From CAZDJQ01 sp964505765 (GTDB taxonomy: Bacteria; Patescibacteriota; Microgenomatia; UBA12405; JAHJSD01): a stretch of DNA of 28,059 nucleotides. The stretch lies in contig CAZDJQ010000009.1 in the NCBI GenBank assembly GCA_964505765.1, forward strand, positions 1 through 28,059, given 5' to 3'. Each line of letters begins with the position of its first letter. Position 1 is the first letter of the stretch. The notes beneath the pieces are model-generated. The model was given only the letters and a program-made list of their open reading frames with translations, had not been told where the DNA came from and did not search any database. The position numbers and the translations under genes are program-made. Of the stretch, positions 22,754-28,059 are shown one piece after another.

Positions 22754-24041
22754 AGTTCATGTTGAATTTGATACTGAACGGAAAATGTTCTGTCAATGTC
22801 GGAATGATCATTTTCAAGTTAGTCCTAATACTAACACCTGCCCTGTCTGTTTGGGGTTACCTGGAGCTCTGCCTGTTCCCAATCAAAGAGCAATTGAACA
22901 AACTATTCAGCTAGCATCAGCTTTTAACTGCCGAATAAATAAAGAGTTTTACTTTGACCGAAAAAATTATTTTTATCCCGATCTTCCCAAAGGCTATCAA
23001 ATCAGCCAACACTTTAAACCGATTGCCCTCGATGGACAGGTGCCGATTTTAATTGACGGCAAAATGAAAAAAATCGGCCTTAGCGATATTCATTTAGAAG
23101 AAGACACCGGCAAGTTAATTCACACCGACAAAAAATCCTTAATTGATTATAACCGCAGTGGTGTTCCGTTGGTAGAAATCGTTAGTAAACCTGATCTGCA
23201 TTCGCCGGCGGAAGCAAAAATATATTTAAAACGGCTGCAACAAACTATTCGCTGGTTAGGTCTGTCTGATTGCGACATGGAAAAAGGGTCAATGCGCTTG
23301 GAAGCCAACATATCCGTTGGCACTAAAAGCTCAAAGCTAAAAGCTAAAAGCTCTCTCCCGGATTACAGGGTTGAAGTTAAAAACCTCAATTCTTTTCGTT
23401 TTGCTGAAAAAGCAATTGGCTATGAGATAAGCCGACAAACAAATCTATTAAAACAAGGCAAACCGCCTTCTCAAGAAACCAGAGGATGGGATGATGAGAA
23501 GGGAAGAACTTTTATTCAACGAACTAAAGAAACCGCCAAAGATTACCGTTATTTCCCCGAACCGGATATTCCCCCGTTTGAATTTTCCGATTATGAAATT
23601 AAACAAATTAAAAATAAAATTAACATTCTGCCTTGGCAGGAAGAACAAAAAATAATTGAGGCCGGAATAAGATGGCAATGGGCGGAAATAATCAGCCGAA
23701 CACCGGAATCAGTCAAACTTTTTTGGGGGGCGACAGATAAAGAACTGGATCCCAAAAAGGTTGCCAATTATATGGTTAACAATCCTTTACCTGAGAAAAT
23801 TACCGCTAAAAAACTAGCAAAAAAAATAAAAACATCTCAAAACCAATTTGATTTGGGTAAAGATAAAATAGAAAAGGCAGTAAAAGAAGTAATCAAAGAA
23901 AACCCGGAAGCGGTAAAAGATTATCAATCAGGCAAACAAGCGGCGATTGGATTTCTCATCGGACAAGTAATGCAAAAAACAAAAGGTAAGGCCGATCCCA
24001 AAATTACCAAAGAAATATTGCTAGAAAAACTTAAAAAGTAG
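22719..24041 (+). CDS. gatB: Asp/Glu-tRNA amidotransferase subunit B
   Basis: 440 aa from the ATG at 22719 (a more upstream reading adds six residues). YQPIIGLEVHVEF is the normal start. Zinc-site cysteines 25, 27, 41 and 44 are in FCQC and CPVCLGLPG. DRKNYFYPDLPKGYQISQ and HLEEDTGKL hold the kinase-like site that activates Glu-tRNA with ATP. The helical and YqeY tail domains follow (QAAIGFLIGQVMQKTKGKADP). A short heptamer repeat interrupts the region before VEVKNLNS, adding KSSKLKAKSS. The stop codon lies in a palindrome. Confidence 0.95.
   Translation: MKSSYQPIIGLEVHVEFDTERKMFCQCRNDHFQVSPNTNTCPVCLGLPGALPVPNQRAIEQTIQLASAFNCRINKEFYFDRKNYFYPDLPKGYQISQHFKPIALDGQVPILIDGKMKKIGLSDIHLEEDTGKLIHTDKKSLIDYNRSGVPLVEIVSKPDLHSPAEAKIYLKRLQQTIRWLGLSDCDMEKGSMRLEANISVGTKSSKLKAKSSLPDYRVEVKNLNSFRFAEKAIGYEISRQTNLLKQGKPPSQETRGWDDEKGRTFIQRTKETAKDYRYFPEPDIPPFEFSDYEIKQIKNKINILPWQEEQKIIEAGIRWQWAEIISRTPESVKLFWGATDKELDPKKVANYMVNNPLPEKITAKKLAKKIKTSQNQFDLGKDKIEKAVKEVIKENPEAVKDYQSGKQAAIGFLIGQVMQKTKGKADPKITKEILLEKLKK
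23325..23352 (+). repeat. Heptamer tandem repeat (AAAAGCT x4) inside gatB
   Basis: Four 7-bp units AAAAGCT, CAAAGCT, AAAAGCT, AAAAGCT. Encodes Lys/Ser/Leu/Ala-rich residues in a loop where most GatB proteins have no such stretch. Confidence 0.9.
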
Positions 24042-24065
24042 GGACAATCCTAGGATTGTCCCTAC
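24038..24065. repeat. Perfect 28-bp palindrome at the gatB stop
   Basis: Two perfect 14-bp arms (GTAGGGACAATCCT and its complement) with no loop. It contains the gatB TAG. No T-run follows, so it is a poor intrinsic terminator. Resembles dispersed GTAGGGACAAT...ATTGTCCCTAC palindromes; the next bases AACGGGCGGACC look like part of a second such motif. The remainder of 24066-24199 holds the dnaE leader and promoter candidates. Confidence 0.8.
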
Positions 24066-24117
24066 CAGAACGGGCGGACCTGTTTCTACAATTTGTTTTC
24101 ACCCACTTTTTATCTGT

Positions 24118-24123
24118 TATACT
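24118..24123 (+). promoter_or_regulatory. Candidate -10 box (TATACT) for dnaE
   Basis: TATACT with a weak TTTTCA 16 nt upstream (24096-24101). It would give a leader of about 70 nt with a GGAGG far from the start. A nearer alternative is TTGCTC-16-TATTTT ending 12 nt before the ATG. Confidence 0.3.
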
Positions 24124-24199
24124 TTGTTAATAGATACTTGTTTGGAGGACCAACTGCCCTTGCTCCAAGAGTAAGAAAAAATATTTTTAAAAGATTAAA

Positions 24200-27100
24200 A
24201 TGGCTGATTTTGTACACTTACACAACCATACCGAATACTCGCTGTTAGACGGTCTCAGTCAAATCGGGCTGTTAGTTGAAAAAACCAAGGAGTTGGGGAT
24301 GAAGGCGCTGGCAATAACCGATCACGGAGTTATGTACGGTGCCATCAAATTTTATAATGCCTGCAAAGCGGCCGGAATTAAACCGATAATCGGCTGTGAG
24401 ATTTATATGGCCCGGCGCTCCCGATTTGATAAACAACCCAAGATAGACGCAGATCAATACCACCTAGTTTTATTAGCAAAAAACTTTACCGGTTATCAAA
24501 ACTTAATGAAAATCGTTACTCAGGCTCATTTGGAAGGTTTTTATTACAAGCCAAGGGCCGACCTGGAATTACTGGAAAAATATTCAAAAGGGTTGATTGC
24601 TATGACCGCTTGTATTGAAGGGGAGGTCCCAAGTTTAATTTTACAAAATAATTACCAAGGAGCAAAGAGAAAAGCCGAAAAACTTATGGATATTTTTGGG
24701 GAAGATTTTTATCTAGAAATACAAAAACATCCCGAACTCAAAAAACAAGACAAGGCGAATAAAGGAATTGTTAAGCTGTCGCGAGAAATAGGCGTCCCCT
24801 TAGTTGCTACTAATGATACCCACTACATAAATAAAGAAGATGCTGAAGCACAAGACGCTTTACTTGCCCTACAAACGCAAAAAACTATTGACGACCCAAA
24901 CCGATTATCAATGTTGGACTGCCCCGACTTTTTTTTAAAAAGCCCGGCTTTAATAACAGAACAGTTTGCCGATCACCCTGATGCCCTCAAAAACACGGTG
25001 AAAATCGCAGAAAAATGCAATTTAAAAATCCCGATTGCTGTGCCGGTTTATCCCAACTATCCTTTACCGGCAGATGAAACCGCTGCTTCTTATTTAAGAA
25101 AGCTAACTTATAAAGGCTTACCAAAACGTTATGAAAAAATTACTGATGAAATAAAAGCTAGAGTTGATTATGAACTCGATTTAATAATCAAATTAGGTTA
25201 TCCCGAATATTTTTTAATTGTTCAGGATTTTGTTAATTGGGCTAAAAACCAAGAAATTAGGGTGGGCCCCGGACGAGGAAGTGTCGCCGGCTCCGTAGTT
25301 GCTTACGCTTTAAGAATAACTTCTATTGATTCGCTGGAACACGATCTGCCGTTTGAACGTTTTTTAAATATTGAAAGAGAATCAACTCCGGATATTGACT
25401 TGGATTTCCCCGATGACCGGCGCGATGAAGTAATTGATTATGTTCGCGATAAATACGGCGAAGACCGGGTCGCTCATATTATTACTTTCGGCAGTATGGA
25501 AGCGAGGATGGCGATCCGCGATGTGGCCAGAGTTTTAAATCATCCCTATTCTACTGGTGATCGTTTAGCCAAGTTAATCCCTCAAGGAGAAAGCATTGAT
25601 AAAGCAGTCAAGCAAAGACCGGAACTAAAACAAGCCTACAATAACCCTGAGGTTAAAAAAATCTTGGATTTAGCAAAAAAATTCACCGGAGTATCACGCC
25701 ATGCTTCCACACATGCCGCCGGGGTTGTAATCACGGATAAACCCTTAGTGAACTACACTCCACTCCAGCGCGAATCTAACGGAAATAGAATAATTACCCA
25801 ATATGATATGTATTCGTTGGATCTAAACATTAAAGAAGACGCTTTAGGACTTTTAAAAGTTGATTTTTTAGGCCTAAGGAATTTAACTATTATTGAAAAG
25901 GCTAAAGATTATATTAAAGCCACAACAGGCGACCATATAGACTTATCAGAAATTCCTTTAAATGATAAAAAAGTTTATAACATGATTACCCGCGGTGATA
26001 CCACCGGACTATTCCAAATGGAAAGTCAAGGAATGAGACGGGTGGCGGAAAAACTAAAGCCGCAACGATTTTCAGATATTGCTGCCATGATCGCTCTTTA
26101 TCGACCCGGACCAATGGAATGGATTGACGAATTTATTATCGGGAAGCAAGATCCTTCCAAGATACATTACCCCCATGAAGATTTAAAACCGGTTTTAGAA
26201 GAAACCTATGGAATTGCCGTTTACCAAGAACAAGTGATGAAAATCGCTAATGTTATGGCTGATTATACCCTGGGCGAAGGCGATATTCTTCGACGAGCGA
26301 TTGGAAAGAAAAAAATGAAAATTATGAAAAAGGAAGAAAAAAGATTCAAGAAAAGAGCTAAGAAAAAAGGGTATTCGGAAGAGGTAATTAATAAGGTTTG
26401 GAAAATGATTAAACGTTTTGCCGGCTACGGTTTTAATAAAGCTCACACTGTCTCTTATGCAATGATCGCTTATCAAAACGGCTGGCTAAAAGCTAATTAC
26501 CCGGTTCAATTTATGGCTGCGCTAATGACCGCCGAAGCCAATAATGAAAATAAGCTGGCCTTGGCAGTAGATGAATGCCGGCGGATGGGAATAGTTCTTT
26601 TGCCTCCGGACATTAATAAATCAGAATCTGGATTTGGAATTGAAAAAGATAAAAATTCCAAAGATAATATGGCGGTGCGGTGTGGTTTTTCAGCAATTAA
26701 AAATGTTGGAGAGGCCGCTATTGATGAAATTTTAACAATCCGCAAAAAAGGAGGCGGATTCACGTCTTTAACTGATTTTTGTTTGAGAGTAAATGCTAGA
26801 AAGGTAAATAAAACTGTAGTAGAAAGCTTAATCAAATCCGGAGCAATGGATCAATTCGGAAGTAGAAAATCAATGCTTAAGGGATTAGAAAATATTAGAG
26901 AAAGAGCCAAAAAAAGACAAAAGGCAAATGCAAACGGGCAAGTAGGCCTTTTCCGTAGTGGAACAAAAAAAGAAAACAAAATTACTAATGATAATCTGCC
27001 CGTAACAGATAATTTCACCAAAGAAGAACTTTTGGATTTTGAAAAAGAACTTTTGGGAATTTACATATCTGAACACCCATTACAAAACGACTTAGCCGAG

Positions 27101-27616
27101 ATTGAAGATTTTATCAGCCACAAAACGCACGAGATCGAAGACCTAAAAAGCGGAAGGATTCAAATTGCAGGCCGAATTAAAAATCTTAGAATTGTTACAA
27201 CAAGAAATGGCGGCAAAGAAATGGCCTTTACATCGATAGAGGATGAAACCGGTTCAATTGATTTGGTAATATTCCCTGGCATTTTTAAACAAAATCAAAA
27301 CTTATTAAATAAAGAAAAAATTGTTTGTGTTGTTGCCAAGGTCAGCCAACGAGAAGGGGAGCAGTCAATTATTGCTCAAGAAATAAAAGATATATCCGAA
27401 ATAAAAAAAACTAAGCCTAAAAAGAAAAAAATAATAATTAAAATTCCTAAAGGAACCAGCCGATTCAAATTAGTAAAACTCAATTCATTATTAAAGAAGA
27501 ACAACGGCACTCAAACCGGCACACTTCATTTTCCCAACGGCAAGAAAGTTAAAATTCCGTTTGAAATAAACTGGACTAAAAATTTAAAAGAAAAAATCAA
27601 AGAATTATTAAGCTAA
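24200..27616 (+). CDS. dnaE: DNA polymerase III alpha subunit
   Basis: 1138 aa, DnaE type. N-terminal PHP domain: HLHNHTEYSLLDG, AITDHGVMYGA, GCEIY, NDTHYINKEDA. The metal-binding residues look intact, so a proofreading or pyrophosphatase role is possible. Family C palm: RVGPGRGSVAGS, PDIDLDFPDDRRDE with Asp398 and Asp400, GSMEARMAIRDVARV, and the third-Asp region KVDFLGLRNL. YRPGPMEWIDEFI, IYQEQVM-type AVYQEQVMKIA and GFNKAHTVSYAMIAYQ follow. Then tandem HhH and an OB-fold (IQIAGRIKNLRIVTTRNGG...FTSIEDETGSIDLVIFP). The end is a Lys-rich tail. Main replicative polymerase. Followed 38 nt later by rplS. Confidence 0.96.
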   Translation: MADFVHLHNHTEYSLLDGLSQIGLLVEKTKELGMKALAITDHGVMYGAIKFYNACKAAGIKPIIGCEIYMARRSRFDKQPKIDADQYHLVLLAKNFTGYQNLMKIVTQAHLEGFYYKPRADLELLEKYSKGLIAMTACIEGEVPSLILQNNYQGAKRKAEKLMDIFGEDFYLEIQKHPELKKQDKANKGIVKLSREIGVPLVATNDTHYINKEDAEAQDALLALQTQKTIDDPNRLSMLDCPDFFLKSPALITEQFADHPDALKNTVKIAEKCNLKIPIAVPVYPNYPLPADETAASYLRKLTYKGLPKRYEKITDEIKARVDYELDLIIKLGYPEYFLIVQDFVNWAKNQEIRVGPGRGSVAGSVVAYALRITSIDSLEHDLPFERFLNIERESTPDIDLDFPDDRRDEVIDYVRDKYGEDRVAHIITFGSMEARMAIRDVARVLNHPYSTGDRLAKLIPQGESIDKAVKQRPELKQAYNNPEVKKILDLAKKFTGVSRHASTHAAGVVITDKPLVNYTPLQRESNGNRIITQYDMYSLDLNIKEDALGLLKVDFLGLRNLTIIEKAKDYIKATTGDHIDLSEIPLNDKKVYNMITRGDTTGLFQMESQGMRRVAEKLKPQRFSDIAAMIALYRPGPMEWIDEFIIGKQDPSKIHYPHEDLKPVLEETYGIAVYQEQVMKIANVMADYTLGEGDILRRAIGKKKMKIMKKEEKRFKKRAKKKGYSEEVINKVWKMIKRFAGYGFNKAHTVSYAMIAYQNGWLKANYPVQFMAALMTAEANNENKLALAVDECRRMGIVLLPPDINKSESGFGIEKDKNSKDNMAVRCGFSAIKNVGEAAIDEILTIRKKGGGFTSLTDFCLRVNARKVNKTVVESLIKSGAMDQFGSRKSMLKGLENIRERAKKRQKANANGQVGLFRSGTKKENKITNDNLPVTDNFTKEELLDFEKELLGIYISEHPLQNDLAEIEDFISHKTHEIEDLKSGRIQIAGRIKNLRIVTTRNGGKEMAFTSIEDETGSIDLVIFPGIFKQNQNLLNKEKIVCVVAKVSQREGEQSIIAQEIKDISEIKKTKPKKKKIIIKIPKGTSRFKLVKLNSLLKKNNGTQTGTLHFPNGKKVKIPFEINWTKNLKEKIKELLS

Positions 27617-27618
27617 AG

Positions 27619-27647
27619 TTGAGGTTAATGTCTTAATTTGATAAAAT
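27619..27647 (+). promoter_or_regulatory. rplS promoter
   Basis: TTGAGG (27619-27624), exact 17-nt spacer, TAAAAT (27642-27647), 7 nt before the ATG at 27655. Predicted leaderless transcript. Confidence 0.7.
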
Positions 27648-27654
27648 CCTTCCT

Positions 27655-27993
27655 ATGGCAATAAAAGCAACTTGGAACAATAAAACAACTTTTAATATCG
27701 GTGACACAATAAAAATAGACTATAAAATTGTTGAAGAGGGCAAAAAAGCTCGAACTCAACCTTTTCAAGGCCAAGTAATCGCTATTAGTGGCGATGCAGA
27801 AAACCGGATGTTTAGGGTTAGAAAAATTGCGGCTGATCAAATTGGGGTGGAAAGAATCTTCCCTTTGGATTCACCGTGGATAAAAAACCTAGAAGTAGTA
27901 AAAAAACCAAAAGAGAAACCTCGCAGAGCAAAGCTTTACTACACCCGTGAACCCCGGAGTAAGAAAAAGAAGAAGAAAAAAAAGAAGAAATAA
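27655..27993 (+). CDS. rplS: 50S ribosomal protein L19 with polylysine tail
   Basis: 112 aa. The conserved L19 core is present: FNIGDTIKIDYKIVEEGKKARTQPFQGQVIAI, FRVRKIAADQIGVERIFPLDSPWIKNLEVVKK, RRAKLYYTRE. L19 sits at the subunit interface of the ribosome. After the normal end comes a tail of ten or more lysines (PRSKKKKKK...), encoded by mixed AAG and AAA codons. No Shine-Dalgarno; the -10 box ends 7 nt before the ATG. Confidence 0.95.
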   Translation: MAIKATWNNKTTFNIGDTIKIDYKIVEEGKKARTQPFQGQVIAISGDAENRMFRVRKIAADQIGVERIFPLDSPWIKNLEVVKKPKEKPRRAKLYYTREPRSKKKKKKKKKK

Positions 27994-28033
27994 TTACCAT
28001 TCAGTTTAAGTTCTAATAACAGTCAACCTTTGC

Positions 28034-28039
28034 TATAAT
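28034..28039 (+). promoter_or_regulatory. -10 box (TATAAT) before the terminal tRNA-like sequence
   Basis: Perfect TATAAT 8 nt before GCCGCCATCGTC. TTCTAA lies 17 nt upstream as a weak -35. Predicted start at about 28046. Confidence 0.5.
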
Positions 28040-28047
28040 ATACCCAC

Positions 28048-28059
28048 GCCGCCATCGTC
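28048..28059 (+). tRNA. Probable 5' end of tRNA-Glu (cut by window edge)
   Basis: The last 12 bases GCCGCCATCGTC match the usual start of bacterial tRNA-Glu (GCC-CC-ATCGTCTAG), placed right after a TATAAT box. Only the acceptor strand and the start of the D arm are visible, so identity is tentative. Confidence 0.45.

Noticed and set aside
24038..24065. Palindrome as the gatB intrinsic terminator
   Set aside because: No loop and no T-run follow it; a repeat element explains it better.
1..28059. Recoded TGA (genetic code 25) as in some CPR lineages
   Set aside because: polX, yjbQ, lexA and the MFS gene end correctly at TGA, and no conserved protein needs TGA read as Gly.

Overview
This AT-rich, very gene-dense window comes from a bacterium with short intergenic gaps, frequent 2-35 bp gene overlaps, GTG and TTG starts, tRNA genes without an encoded CCA end, and TGA used as a stop (polX, yjbQ, lexA and the MFS gene). 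The protein set (LemA/HtpX pair, PHP-type PolX, a LysM and an Ig-like membrane protein, two small GT2 glycosyltransferases, L19 with a polylysine tail, compact DNA repair genes) looks like a Candidate Phyla Radiation (Patescibacteria) genome, probably Microgenomates-like. This placement is inference; no 16S is present. TGA stops argue against the recoded Gracilibacteria/Absconditabacteria. The sequence is a scaffold with two 100-N gaps.

Layout. 1-1147 (-): 3'-truncated secreted lipase (LCAT-like) with an N-terminal lectin-like domain. 1114-2830 (+): two GT2 glycosyltransferases. 2827-4520 (-): Ig-like membrane protein, tRNA-Thr, tRNA-Gly, LysM membrane protein, tRNA-Asp. 4621-7895 (+): polX, lemA, htpX. 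7943-10597 (+): clpB with a CIRCE-like operator/promoter and a terminator. 10608-14325 (-): a small basic ORF, then (in transcription order) yjbQ and the lexA-dinB-rarA operon under a Gram-positive-type SOS box. 14361-14693: a degenerate palindromic repeat and an assembly gap. 14678-17135 (+): cupin, Fe-S PD-(D/E)XK nuclease, RecD-like helicase. 17118-17903 (-): DUF1295 membrane enzyme. 18005-19726 (+): ABC exporter. 19754-24041 (+): gatC, gatA, an MFS transporter, gatB. 24200-27616 (+): dnaE. 27655-27993 (+): rplS, then what looks like the start of a tRNA-Glu.

Functional themes. DNA repair and replication are strongly represented: PolX, LexA-controlled translesion polymerase plus RarA, a nuclease/helicase pair, and DnaE. 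Protein quality control is represented by HtpX and ClpB. Cell-envelope functions are the lipase, GT2 enzymes, LysM and Ig-like proteins. Glutaminyl/asparaginyl-tRNA formation uses GatCAB.

The most striking cross-cutting pattern is promoter placement. At about ten transcription-unit heads a -10 hexamer ends only 6-12 nt before the start codon, which predicts leaderless or near-leaderless mRNAs. The clearest Shine-Dalgarno sequences sit mainly at genes inside operons or at genes with longer leaders. I saw no CRISPR array, insertion sequence or prophage. The candidates for novelty are the leaderless architecture, the self-contained SOS operon, the small basic ORF after rarA, and the lectin-lipase.
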